NCBI GenBank assembly: GCA_028023455.1
Contig: JAQFVV010000032.1
Location: forward strand, 3,164,001-3,228,000
Reading direction: 5' to 3'
Source: Epiperipatus broadwayi
Taxonomy: Eukaryota; Onychophora; Udeonychophora; Euonychophora; Peripatidae
Length of the DNA: 64,000 nt
The translations under genes and the position numbers were made by a program. The notes under the pieces were generated by a model. It saw only the letters and a list, made by a program, of their open reading frames with translations, was not told the origin of the DNA and made no database searches. Numbering within the stretch: the first letter of the stretch is position 1; each line of letters starts with the position of its first letter. Below, in pieces: positions 26,341 to 38,606 of the stretch.

Positions 26341-28559
26341 TTATTCAAATGACATGCAGACTAAATGATTTTTAAAAAATAATAAGCAAATTTTAAAGAT
26401 AGTTGGATGAATTATAATATTGTAAATTAATTATTACATTTGATTGTAGCTTTTTTTTTCTTTTTTTTTGGAATTCAGTAACTGTGATATTTGAGATTTT
26501 CTTATTCAGCCAGAATAATATGTTTGTACAAGATCATTTTATTTTTGAATTGATTGTATGGGCCTATTTTAAATATTTATTCAAAAATTATGTTGAATTA
26601 AATGAGAGAATAATAATAGAGCCTTTGGAAAATATAGAAATTAAAATAATATTGAATTCTTCTAAAATAATTAGCAGAAGGAAAAAAATGCTAACATTTT
26701 ACAAATGTAAAGTAAAAATGAAATTGCCTAAGTCTGATTATATATAGTTTTTTTTTTTAAATAAAGCTATTTTCCTTTTTAAAATAATTAATGGTGTACT
26801 AATTTATAAAAGTAAATATTAAATTTTTATGACATACATAAATTTGGCCAAATATTACAATTTTAAATAAAATAAATAAATACGTTTAGGTAATAAGATA
26901 GTTAATTGTTAAATGGAATTACTAATTTAAAAAGTTAGACTTGTTACTATAAATAAGTATAATTTAATAAAGAAAAAAATAGCATTTTTAATAATAAAAC
27001 TTTATAAAAACACTGGCTTCAATTTTATATCATTTTCATGGTTACAGATTTATATTACTTTTTTTTTTGATTAAATTTTCAAGAGGGGGGGGGCACTTTA
27101 TCATAAGCTGTACTAATCAGTTATTGTTTTCTGTTTATTCCTTATATTCTAAGAACTTATATTGAGATGAAAATGCTTTTGTATTTTCTCTGCCTGAAAA
27201 CCCTATTAATTTGGGACTACAGGTCATACAATAATTTGGGATCATTATTTGTGATAGTTTATCAGTGCTAACTATAATGAGCTCGTTTTTTTATATCTAC
27301 ACCATATATTACTTACACCTTTAAAGAAAATTATATATGTGTAATTTATCATTTTAAAATTTTTGCTTTATGGAAACTGCCAAGAATTTGTCTGATTTGG
27401 ATATATGTATAAACATAAAATAACAAAAACTAACATTCCTTTTATTAGTTTTTTTTAAAAAAAATTAATCATTTTAATATAAATATTCCATTTTTAACAT
27501 TTATTTTATAATGACATTGATTTATTTTTTCATGGAATTTTCTAGGCTTTATCAAACATTTTTTTATTTTTTAAAAATTTTCATATCAGAACAAAATTAA
27601 ACAAACCTTGTGACTGTTTTTTTCTTCCTTTCTGTTTTTTAATGTCCCCTTTGACCTATGGTTGAAAAAATTACTTTGTAATTTTTCTTACTCTTGTTTT
27701 TGTTGTTTTTTTTTTTAACAAAAAAGCTAAAATTAAATAAATATAATAGTAAGCCTATAATTCACTATCATAATATTCAAATTTAATGTTATGATTGGTT
27801 TCACTATTCAACTTCTGTTTGTATTAAAATTATTTCAAAGTCATATGACAAAATAGAAAGGTTTCTATTGAAAGATTGCTTTTTTATGCCATATTTCTGT
27901 ACTTGTATTTTATATATATATAAAAGTTATTTTAAAAAAATATTACTTTAGTTTTTAATGGATAACATTATTTAAGTAATTTTAAAAAATGTTACTTTAG
28001 TACACTTTCATTTGTGATACACTGTCATTTATATATAAAATGGTAAGTTCTGATTAAAAACAAACAATCATGCTAACAATGTATTCATCATTGACCTATT
28101 TCCAGATGTCTGTTTTGTATCATAGTAAAAAAAGAAAATTAACTTTTTGATTGTATTTGATACATGAGTTGCGACTTTGCTACAGTTTTTATAAATTTTC
28201 TAAAAATTTCATGATAACATTAACTCAGGGAATCATTTATCCTTTTTTGGATGTCTTTATTCATCTGTTGCAAAAATGTGTGATATAGTGAAGTTTTTAA
28301 ATATATCTTAAACAATAAAAAGAGAGATGGGGATAGAAATAATCTAGTTTAATAAGTGAGTGAAATGAAATTCTTTTAGATGTTAACATAATTATGATGA
28401 AAAATAAACAATGAAATGTAAAGACCTACGATTAAAGCTTTAATTTTAGAAAAATCTCATCACTAACTAGCATACTCCTTCAGTGTCAATACTTATTATT
28501 CAGAAATCAACAAAATGTATTTATATAAGAAAGATGTCTTATGTGCAGAAGTAATTATT
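26341..28559. other. AT-rich interval, no gene seen
   Basis: It contains an 87-codon open frame at 26484-26747 with Lys/Ile/Asn-dominated composition and no family resemblance, which I treat as chance. There is a short G-run near 27086-27095 and several T-runs. No RNA gene or repeat of note. Confidence 0.4.
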
Positions 28560-30190
28560 GTACCAGACGAAAGATTTTGGTTTCGCATATAGTGACCACA
28601 AGGGTGCCATTAGTCTGACAATTCAGAACTAGACATTATTTTAAGGGTGGACAGGATATACGAACCTGAATGCGCCGGACTAAACCCAGGAAGAGCAAGA
28701 GCTTGTGAATGTTGTTTAGACAATTGAGAAAACACTGAGACAAACGTCAGCCAAAATAATTACAAGAACTTTTTAAATTTATTAAACATATAACAAAATA
28801 AACATGAAAACTTGATCTACATTTTCTTAACAGATCTTGACATTGAGTGTATGTGAGCATTAATATGTTAAATACCCAGGCAGACAAGTTCATTTCTCAT
28901 CCATAACATAATAAGGGCTTATATCTTCCTGCTAGCCATTCACCTAAACCAATTTTATTTTTTTATAGAGATTTAGAAAGATGGATGTTTGTGGAGAATA
29001 AACGGGACAGCGCAGATGAGCTTTTCTTAGTCCAGAAAATAAATGTTGGAACTAAGAATGTCCTAATTTTGCAAAACGCTCATGGACAAATACGTTTAAA
29101 CGAGCCAAGGTTAGTCACACGAGAAAAGGTAAGATTATGGACTACATAATCTGAACTATAGAAAATAAATCTCTACCAGTAAAACCATATATTCAATAAA
29201 CCACCAGCCAAAAGATCAGCAGTCTGCAGAAAATGCAAACCAAGTTTGATTAAGTTTAATGACAAATAAAATAAACAAAAGGACTGGTGAGTAAAAGAAA
29301 ACTACTAAGATTGACCTGAGTATTTATCAAGGGTTAATCATAGAGCAAAGAAAACATTAAGCATATAAAGGATCACTTGCCATACATTCTCAAATAAGTA
29401 ATATTTTAAGATGGAAAATCTTACCACTAAAAGTCTAATATATAAAAAAAAAACAATATTTAAAGTTGTAATTGGTCACACATCATAAATATAATTTCTT
29501 TTTAAGATTAAGCTGAGATTTTCTAGAGAATTGGAGATTTAGCCCTGATTTTAAAATGGAAGGTAAGTTACCTCAAGGTAATATTAATTTCTGCTGTTCA
29601 CACAAAGTTTACTTTGTAAAGAGTCCTATACGGTAGCTTTAATTTACTCCAGGTTCGGAAGAATGGCAGCATGATCGGGATCAGATCTGGACTTGGCACT
29701 TAGGTCATGATTGAGGTCACAATTTCGGAGCTCCGGATCTTTGGAAAGGTTTAGCCCATCATGTTGTGGAGATTCTCTATTGCATAGATTATAGGCATGG
29801 TGTCTGAATGGCCACTACTATCATGGGAAATAGTAGAATTATTGTTGGTTAACAGAAATCCAACTTGGTGATTCCCGTTGAACAAATATCGAATAAAATC
29901 GGAATCACTTCAACAATGCAGCAGTTCAATAACAGAAAAATCTGGATGAATCCTCAAGCAAGAAGTTGAATAATCTGAGCAATCAGAATAAATAAACTGA
30001 GTGACTAGAATAGTCTCTGAATCTGAATGAATGATTAAAAAAAAACTCTGAGCTATTTATGTCCATTGTTATCTCCCCTGCAATCTTTTATTGCAAGTTT
30101 CAACCAGGGTAATTATCTATCTCCCGCTCACTCTTAATTAGAAAAACAACATCTGACAGGGCTTTATCGTACAAAATTATTATTATTATT
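28560..30190. other. Block of less AT-rich sequence, possible LTR-type element or gene segment
   Basis: G and C are visibly more frequent than in the flanks (for example GAATGCGCCGGACTAAACCC near 28670 and TTTCGGAGCTCCGGATC near 29725). The minus strand from about 30190 to 29650 reads like a promoter or LTR: GTGAGCGGGAGATA, then ACATAAATAGCTCAGAG as a TATA-type box, followed by a long G+C-poorer leader. No reverse transcriptase or integrase frame is visible. The possible exon 28969-29128 lies within it. The identity is open. Confidence 0.3.
28969..29128 (+). CDS. Possible internal exon of a second, unrecognised gene
   Basis: A 160-bp segment sits between TTTTTTTATAG and AAAAG|GTAAGA, both strong splice-site matches. 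Skipping the first base, it is open for 53 codons: DLERWMFVENKRDSADELFL, then VQKINVGTKNVLIL, ending NEPRLVTREK. The composition is more balanced than chance frames here. I recognise no domain. It could be a host exon or part of the surrounding possible mobile element. No partner exon was identified. Confidence 0.35.
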
Positions 30191-32189
30191 TTTAAAAAAA
30201 ACATGCCAAACTAAATCTCAGCTTTAAAAATAAATTGACCTTTTTTTTTTTTTTTTAAATAAAATATTTTTATAAAAATATTAATTAAACTTTGCTTGCT
30301 TTTAATTATTTTAAAAGAAAACAAGCTCATAAAAAAAATTATTTTATACTGAAATCGAGAATTAAAAATATAAGATTTCAATATAAATAAGTATGTGTGT
30401 TATTACACATATAAAACTTGGTTTAATTTATGTGATAGAATGTTTGAATCGGATAATGTAACCGGTTCATTATCTTTATATGAATTTTATGTGCAAATAT
30501 GATAGATTTATTAAATGCACAGTGCATAGAAACTAATTTGTTTGTGTGTAGACAAGATTATTTATTATATTCAATCTTTCAGGTGGAATACTTTTTATTA
30601 TTTGAATATGTGAAATATATATAAATATATTTCATGTTAAGTATATCATATATTTAATACATAACTGAGTATTTTATAAAAAGAATTTGAGTTCTAATGA
30701 ATTTTTATTATAGATAAAAAAATTAGTTTTGTAAAGTTATAATTGACTAAGATTTCAAATTACAGATGTTTATATTTCCTGATTATAATAAAAGGAGTTG
30801 CATTATGAAAAGCAGATGGCAGAATATCTGATATTATGATATTTAGTTGAATCTAGAAAGCAATCTTTTTTTCTGGAATCACTGCTTACATTACTTTTTA
30901 AAATAGATAAATCTCAAGTAAGACAAAAAAATGAAGTTAGAAAAATTCCTCTGTTCTAATCTAATACTTAATAATAGTATAGATTTTTATACTAGAAAAC
31001 ACAGTAATGCTGTCTCATAAAAATATTTTATAACAAACTGAACTTAAAAAGAAAAGATTGTAAGTGGTTGTATACAAGAGTATCGGCTTCATATTCATAA
31101 GTGAAGCCAAAACATTCCTTTATTAAGATATTTAACTTTTTCAATAAGAATATACTTTTTGTCTTCAGAATCAATGTTGAACCCCGTAATTGTAGTTTTA
31201 AAAGAGATTTAAAAGTAATTGAACCTTTAAAAGTGAGAAATACTTTTGAATTATAAATCTATCTGCTAGTGCCATCATGGTAATCTTGGAAGATCCAGTG
31301 CTATTAATAATATTAATTATATCCTACATAGCAGCTTGGAAGGAAGGAATTAAATTATGATAAAATGCTTGAGGAATCAGTATATAATTCAATCGTTGCT
31401 TAAATACTTATGAGAACAATCCCAAAACTTTATAAATTTATTATGTCAATGAAACCCAATAATGGGCAAATGTATCATACATCAATGTATTTTAATTTGA
31501 AATTGGTGAATAATGTGCGGAAATAGTCTGCTAAAACAATTCATTTCTAGAAAACAAATGTAAAATCTAATGTTATTCAGATTCAAAAATGCTATTGAAA
31601 AATTATTAATGATTAATTAATCTCAATTATTGGTTCTAGTGATTTTTATTCCATGTTAAAGGATTGAGATGCTTGTAATGTATTGATCAGAATATGTCTA
31701 ATATATGCCCTTTGATATGAAAACTTTGGTATATTTTACAAGGTGGACTGTATTAGTTTCATTGTCTTAAGATATTATAAATATGAGTTATCCATTAAAA
31801 GTTTTTATCTAATATGAAAGGGGAGATTTTAGATCTAAATGAAAAATATATATATTTATTTGCAAAAGATGTATCTTAGTAATAACCACAAATGATATAT
31901 TGAATGATCTTGATTTTTTTATTAGAGACTACTTATGGTTGCATAGTAGTTAAAATTACCAATCATTTTATTTTTTGCAGATTATTTCTCTGATTCAATG
32001 ATAAGCTCAACTGCTTAGAGACAAAAATTCTACCATGAAAATTAGTGATTTATTTTTTTTAGGGTTTATTTACAAAAGCTAACTTGCATAAAAGATTTTA
32101 ACTCTTATCATAACTACATGTATATTTATTAATTATATTTATTTTGATGTTTTGGACTTCATTAAAGTTTTTTAAAGAGCCTAAAGTTA
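30191..32189. other. AT-rich interval, no gene seen
   Basis: No supportable exon, RNA gene or repeat. Simple A/T-rich sequence with short (TA)n runs near 30615 and 31847. Confidence 0.4.
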
Positions 32190-33133
32190 TATATACCTGG
32201 GTCTTGTTTTATGCAGTAGATAGATTCCACAGAAAACCCACATTAAAAAAAATCGCACAAAAATAGACTTGACTTACCTTGAAAAATGGGAAATAGGTTC
32301 TGTATTTTTCAGAATTTGCATAAAAACAAAGCAACAAGGAAAAATTACTTTAAAATTTGCATTAAAAAATAAGCAAATAAAGTATGACTAATAAAAAATT
32401 TCAAATATTTGAAAAAAATTAATACAAGACAAACTTTTTATTAACTACAATATTTAATTTTACATTTTTCATACATATTTTAATCATTACCGCTAGCATT
32501 CATTTGTGAACTGGTAAGAAATCCAATGTGACGTATTGTGGCTTGTCCTTAAACGAAGTCAAGAATCTCAGCAATTACGTCCAGGGAAACCTGTTAGCCA
32601 CTTTATTTTTTATTAGTGATGTGATGTACAACTAGCGCCATTTTCAGTCTTCTGCTGTGTTAATGGTTTTCTGTTTCTATTTTTAAAAAATGAGATCGCA
32701 ATCAAAACAAAAAGATTATACATTATCATTAGAAAGATTATTTTCAGTTTATAAAATCTTTTTTTATTTTAAAAATCTAAACGATTATTTCTGTTATATA
32801 TAACAATATGTTTTAAAAGTTTAAATTTTTTGAATATTTATTGCAATATTTTTATATGTAAATATAAATATTATTATTTACTCATTAGTATAAATAGGTT
32901 ATTTACATAGAAGCTAAGATTCTAAATACAGCTTCAGACCATATTCATGTTAGCTGCTAATATAACATTTTTGGAAAAAAAAGTATTGCAAGTCAAAATA
33001 AGTTATCAATAATTTAAATTTCTTGATATCTAATAAATATAGTGAAATATGAAAGATATTAAGAAGAAACATGAATCGCATAACTTCAAAATCACGTTAA
33101 AATAATCCGCATAAAACGAGATGTAAGTGTAAT
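32190..33133. mobile_element. ~0.95-kb interspersed repeat, copy 2 (both ends present)
   Basis: It parallels 10108-11080: TTTGCATAAAAACAAAGCA, TATGACTAATAAAAAATTTC, ATACAAGACAAACTTTTT, CGCATAACTTCAAAATCACG. The ends are inverted: TCTTGTTTTATGCAG near 32202 against the complement of CCGCATAAAACGAGA near 33107, 13 of 15 positions. Non-autonomous; no transposase frame is visible. The superfamily is not assigned. Confidence 0.65.
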
Positions 33134-33799
33134 TGCTAGAATAAATTACAAATACAACTATTTTTTTTTTGTATTTATCCGTCAGATAAGATATAATAAA
33201 TTTGTCAGCCTTGAAATTTTATTGGGAAGTATTTAAATAGTATAAAACATATCTAATTGCTTTTGAAAGTTTATACAATTAGAGCAAAGATTTATGCATA
33301 TAAATGGTCTGTTCTTATATTAAAAAGTGATAGTGAGCCTTTTCTAGAAACTTAAGCATTTTAATTTTGGTAATCCTTTAAATTAAAAGGGTATGCTTGA
33401 TTATTATTAGTTGCAGAGTTGTTGTTTTTTTTCTATTAAATAAAGAAGTAAAGATATGGAGATTAACATTTTTTTGTTCTTACTAAGACATTTTTGTGAA
33501 GCTAATGTTAGATTAAGGGGAGTCTGGGATTTTTTTGTTTGTTTTCAATATTTTCTTAAAAATATTCAGAAAGTTTTAAAAGGAATTGAGATGGCAATAA
33601 TTAAACAAGATAGAGATTTAAAACATTGAAAGATTTAAATTGAAATTTCAAGTAGAAAAACAGGTGATAAATTTTTACATAAGCATAGATTAATTCAAGC
33701 ATCGTATTAGTGTAAGTGATACTGTTTATACCTGCTATTCCCATATTACGAGTAGTCCAACAAATCTTTAGAAATATTACCAAAAATCACCCTTTCCTT

Positions 33800-34215
33800 T
33801 ATTTTTGCTGTAATATCTTATATAAATCCAATTTATCCAAACCACTTTGGATACTTTTTAGCAAAAACCTTTTATTAAACATATTTAGACATACACCTAC
33901 ATTTCGATTGCCCTGTGTTCAGAGCTATGATATGAACAAAATAAAATATATAAATAATAATGGATTTTTTATATTTATTTCAGTTTTATTAGATTTTGTT
34001 ATTTTATGTTGTTTTTAGTTTTTTTATTGTTTATATATTTTATGGTATTATTTATGTATTTTATTTTGTTCATTATGTCATAGCTCTGAATAAGAAGACT
34101 GCAGGACAGTTGAAACATGGATGTATGTGTATATATGTACAATAAAAATTTTTTGCTAAAAAGTGGTTGGATAAATTGGATTTATATAAAATATCTCCTT
34201 TACTGTTCTTTTGAA
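33800..34215. mobile_element. Foldback element, family C
   Basis: The left arm AAATCCAATTTATCC ... TTTTTAGCAAAAA ... CAGAGCTATGA ... GAACAAAATAAAATA (33823-33950) is answered in reverse order by ATTTTATTTTGTTC ... TCATAGCTCTGAA ... TTTTTTGCTAAAAA ... GGATAAATTGGATTT (34058-34185). The centre is short and T-rich. The right arm contains CTGAA, AAGACTG, CAGT and GAAAC (34085-34116) in an order reminiscent of a hammerhead core, but with an extra three bases. The open frames at 33716-34018 and 34117-34314 are by-products of this repeat. Confidence 0.7.
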
Positions 34216-35044
34216 AAACTTTCCAAGTTATTTCATTATTGTCTTTATGATATTTATAGATATTTTATAAAATTATATATATATTTTAAGATGTTGATTT
34301 ATCACGATAACTAGCCATAACATTTGATTCTAAGCCTTTTTCCAGATATCAACCTTTGTCGATGATATAATATATGTTTATATTTGTATTAAAATGTATA
34401 TATACATACATTTAAAAAAAAAAAAATTATGTAAAGGTCTATAATTATTCGATTTTATTTAGACTAATTTACAGTGAGTTGCTTTTTGTTTGTTTTTTAA
34501 TCTAGGTTCAACAGCTTTTTAATTCGTTATCAATGCTTGTAATTGATTCAGCTGAAATCATTAAAATGAAGATAAAATTCCTTTATTATCTTGAATCTAA
34601 TTTGTTATTAGAGTTTTTATTAGAACTATAACCACAAAGTAAATTTATTGTTTTAATTGCTGTTCAATTTTTTTTTTTTTACATAAAGTTTACAAAAGTA
34701 AGTTATTAATAAAATACATTTATTCAGTTGAAAATATTTGCACAAATCTACTGAGAATAAAAATGTTATTTATTAGTTGATTCTGAATACTTGAAGAAAC
34801 CGATTTTTAAGAGGGAATAGTCGTTCCTATATGTTTGTAATGATTGGAAGTATGCTGTTTCCAGCATTTGTAATGGGAGCTAAAAAATTAGAAAATTAAT
34901 TTATTTTAATTCCAATATATTTTTTTTAATCGTGAGTAAAATTATGGTTATGGAAATCACAAATAGTGAGCTGCTGGATATAAAAATAGATTTTTTTAAT
35001 ATAAAAGTGAAAATATTATTATGTTTCCTTAGGTAACATTAGAT
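34216..35044. other. AT-rich interval, no gene seen
   Basis: A/T-rich sequence with T- and A-runs near 34414 and 34672. Nothing supportable. Confidence 0.4.
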
Positions 35045-35660
35045 TTAGGGCATGTGAAAGGCAGCTGGTCTGCTTTGGGACACACCAATTTTTGTGTCAT
35101 TGATGTAGTTTTGTTGTAATATTTCACGGGCATGGGTCAGCACTTCTCTTTTCCTCCTCAGTGGTGGATGGTGGTAGTCATTGGGGGGCAGGTTTATTGG
35201 TGTGTGATTTTGGCGAACATTGCTGTTACCTGGAAAACTTGTTGGGAGGGTACAGAGTCAAAGTTTCAGTACCATTACCACTCTGATGGGCTGCTGCACC
35301 CCCTTGATAGATTGGGAATGAGCAGTGCAGATCTGTGCTCGTTACTTGTTAGCTTTTCCTTAGTTGGCATTCCAATTTTGGTCAGATAGACCGAACATAG
35401 TTCCCCATTTGGACTGTTGAGTTGAGAGATAGAAGTACCTGTAATGGGCTCGGCTGCGGGTCAAGGATTCAATGTTTAATGGCCTTGGTGCCTTAGACCT
35501 CGTTGCCTGTTGTGATGGTTGGCACAATGCTGGATGTCGCCTATTCAGCTGAAGCATTTGGGTCTTTGCTTTGGGGTCCCAGGGATGGGGATCATTGGAT
35601 GACTTTTTGGTAGTTGGGCCATGTAGACCCATGGACAGATACACATTAAACCAAGATTAC
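35045..35660. other. G+C-rich island of unknown nature
   Basis: About 600 bp stands out sharply from its surroundings. It includes GGGGGGCAGG near 35184, CTGCTGCACCCCCTTGATAG near 35290, GGGCTCGGCTGCGGGTCAAG near 35446 and TTTGGGGTCCCAGGGATGGG near 35570. The longest frames are 85 codons (+, 35132-35389) and 94 codons (-, 35360-35644). The minus frame is Pro/Gln/Ser/Arg-rich and resembles untranslated or low-complexity sequence more than a domain. The edges are abrupt on both sides. Most likely a recently inserted mobile element fragment; I cannot name it. Confidence 0.4.
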
Positions 35661-36959
35661 AATGAGGGTATATCCCTTTTGTAAACCTGGCTAATAATTG
35701 TTTTACCTTTCTAACATTGAACACTTTGTAATCATCAATGGGTAAGTAGACCTGAAAATTTATGTAATCTTTTAACTAATAACAGTTACTTTTGAAACTA
35801 AAGTAAAAATATTAACTTTTAGAAAAATCATATTGTTTTTCTCTCAAATGAATACTTTTTAAACATCTTATTTACTTTTAAAATGGATATTTTAGATAAA
35901 TAATTTATATAAAGCAATCAGTTTAAAAAAAAATCCCTCATTTATGATCAGTTAATAATTGTGGCGGATTTTTTTTTTTTATTCATAAAAAAATTGAAAT
36001 TTCTCAATCTGGAATTAGTTGCATGAATACTATATAAATTGTTTTTTTTATACATATACACTATTATGATACAATTTAATTTTAAGATTATACATTAAGA
36101 CATTGCATACTAGATGAATAGAATGTGAATGTTTTTGCTTGCCACATGTTTTTCTTACTAGTGAATTATTCTGTAGAACAAATTAATGTTTTGTTTTGAG
36201 ACCATTTAAAACAATTTCTATTTAATTCATATCAACAATAACAATTGCATGACTAAGTGCCAGAGGTGTGGAAATGGCTGACATGATTCATAGCAGCTCA
36301 TGCATATGGGCTTAAATGCAAAAATTATGAATTTTTAATTAATTTATTTCCCCCCATATAGTAATCATATGATAATGCAAAAAATATACAGATATTCTAT
36401 AGACTTTCAAAATGGTTGATGTTGATTTTACACCACTTTTCTAATATATTTTTAAATATTTGATACTATGACATACTCTAAATATACTATATAATGAATA
36501 GCTAAATATTTACACAAAAAAATAAGTGAAATATATATAAACGATAATATTAATTAAAGTTAAGCAATTGTAAAAATTTTAATACAAAGTTTAACATGAC
36601 TTTAAAGACATTTATTAGAAATACATTGCATTTAGGAATATATATATATATATAGTGGCAATTAATCCACAGCAACTGCAGAACTTCAACTTTTTAAATG
36701 TAAATATATAGTCAATTTTTTATGAAATTTTGTTATTCAATGATCTTATTAACAAGGCTCATGTATAGTGTTCTCATCTATTTCTAATAATTATTACAAT
36801 AAGCAGATTAAAATGCAATCATTTTCAACTTGAAAGTTTAAGAATGTTTATGAAAATGTATAATAAACAATTACATATTTTGCCCCCTAGTAGTCTATTA
36901 AATAATGGCTGGCCATTGAATTTTATGGAACAATCTTTTATTTATTTAGTTTTTATAAG
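35661..36959. other. AT-rich interval, no gene seen
   Basis: No exon or RNA gene supported. A (TA)n run occurs near 36640-36653. Confidence 0.4.
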
Positions 36960-37180
36960 TATTATCATCATTTTAACCATTACTGATTTACTGGAAGATG
37001 AATATCCTTCCAATTCCTCTGATTCCTAGCTTCTCCACATTATTCCAACATGCTTAATTTATTACACCATCCCATAATGATCTTTTCCTAGATGTTTTAT
37101 AGTCTGTTGGAGTACAGTTTAAGATTTCAATTATGCTTCTATTCTCTCTTCTGTCAATATGTGCAGACATCTCTATATAT
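36960..37180 (-). mobile_element. RTE-type LINE, C-terminal fragment
   Basis: The minus-strand translation gives SAHIDRRENRSIIEILNCTP, then DYKTSRKRS, WDGVIN, a stop, and CWNNVEKLGIRG. This parallels the GH-x-RR-x-DNRW, R-x-GRP and W-x-x-x-A-x-DR pattern that closes RTE polyproteins and the fragment at 2940-3170. Stops are present; it is a relic. Confidence 0.6.
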
Positions 37181-37683
37181 TTAAATTAAAGATAATTGTG
37201 TAAACATACTATGTATTTTCAAATTATGCAAGATAGAGATTTAAAAACCAAATTCAACTTATTGTTATGTAGTAAAATAAAGTATATTTTATTTTTAGTA
37301 ATAATAAAATGATTTTATGTCTAAAGAAAAATTGTTAATTTTTGGCATTTGTTACTTTAAATCCTCTTAGAAAAAATATGATGCTTCATATGATACACTG
37401 TGTATATCCTTTATAAATAAAATATTTCAGTATGGCAATATGATTTTATATCTGGAATACATTAATTGGATAGATTGGAAACTACTAAAGTAGAATTCCT
37501 GTATATCATTCATTGAATGCTCTTGCTTGATTTAGTGCAGGCTGAGTGACTGACTACAGTTTCAAGATTCATGGACTGTGACTTTTGGTACTCAAACTTT
37601 TTATGAACTCCAAGCAATTAAGACAAGTGTATAAAATTCAAATAAAGTTTTATACGATTATAAAAAAAAAAATATGTACTACT
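37181..37683. other. AT-rich interval with a degenerate SINE-like patch
   Basis: Around 37500-37630 the words GCAGGCTGAGTGACTG, TTCAAGATTCATGGACTG and GGTACTCAAAC look like a worn tRNA-derived repeat. Otherwise nothing. Confidence 0.3.
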
Positions 37684-38606
37684 TTTATTTTTTTTTTTTT
37701 TTTTTTAAAAAAAAAAACATTAATTAGAAATTATTTTTAAAGGTATCCATTATTTTGAATAAATATATTTTTAAATAATGACTATCTTTCAAAAGGAAAT
37801 TTTATTCACAAACCATAAGAATCATTTACAAAAGGAAGGACATTTACATATCAATCTCAAAGGAGACCAGTCAACAAAATCAGAGGTTACACTTGTATAT
37901 ATAAACAAAAAACAATTAATTTCATATCAATTACATTAAGACATTAGTTATCACCAGAAATTGAAGACATATAACTTCCCATTCCAGAAATCATAGTAGT
38001 GGCCCATTTACATTAATCTGATCATGTATATCACATATATGATGGTGTTAGTCAATTCAAACACATATAAGTTTGTTTAATTTATGAACATGTGGACAAT
38101 GATTAAAACCATATTTGGCCATTTAGTCTATAGGGTTTTATCCTATCAAGTGAAGAGCATTTCCAATGTTTCTGTGTGTATTAATTTAACATTTTAAATA
38201 TCGAGAGATTAATCATTATGAATCATATATGAAAACCATACACTTTACTTATAGATCATGAGGTTAGCCAATCCAATATAGGGATTGCATTGATAAAAAT
38301 TGCTTAAAAGCAGGTTTTCATAGAATACGTAAGACTGAAAATTACATGAAATATATCATAGATTCTTTACAGTAAACAAATCGGTTACCATTAAGCATTG
38401 TTAAAGCAGTCTTAATATATTTATTGGGTCATTGATTAAAACTGATCAGTTAATCAAATGAAAGCCCTTTCCTATTATTCATCAATTAGGTGAGTAACTT
38501 TATAATGGCATTTTCTAGTTCTTGGATCTCTTCCATATAAAGTTTATCTAGAATGTTTTAGGTAAATGGTTCTTTAAATTTTCTCAATATCTGTGGATTT
38601 ACAACT
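37684..38606 (-). mobile_element. Probable 3' untranslated region of the minus-strand LINE, ending in a T-tract
   Basis: Between the LINE stop codon and an interrupted T-tract at 37684-37706 the sequence has no frame. For a minus-strand LINE, a + strand T-tract is where its poly(A) tail should lie. An A-run follows immediately (37707-37717). The assignment is by position only. Confidence 0.4.

Noticed and set aside
26484-26747. 87-codon + frame
   Set aside because: Ile/Lys/Asn-dominated composition typical of chance frames in AT-rich DNA; no splice context or homology recognised.
33716-34314. Frames of 100 and 65 codons
   Set aside because: They fall inside the arms of the family C foldback element and are by-products of the repeat.
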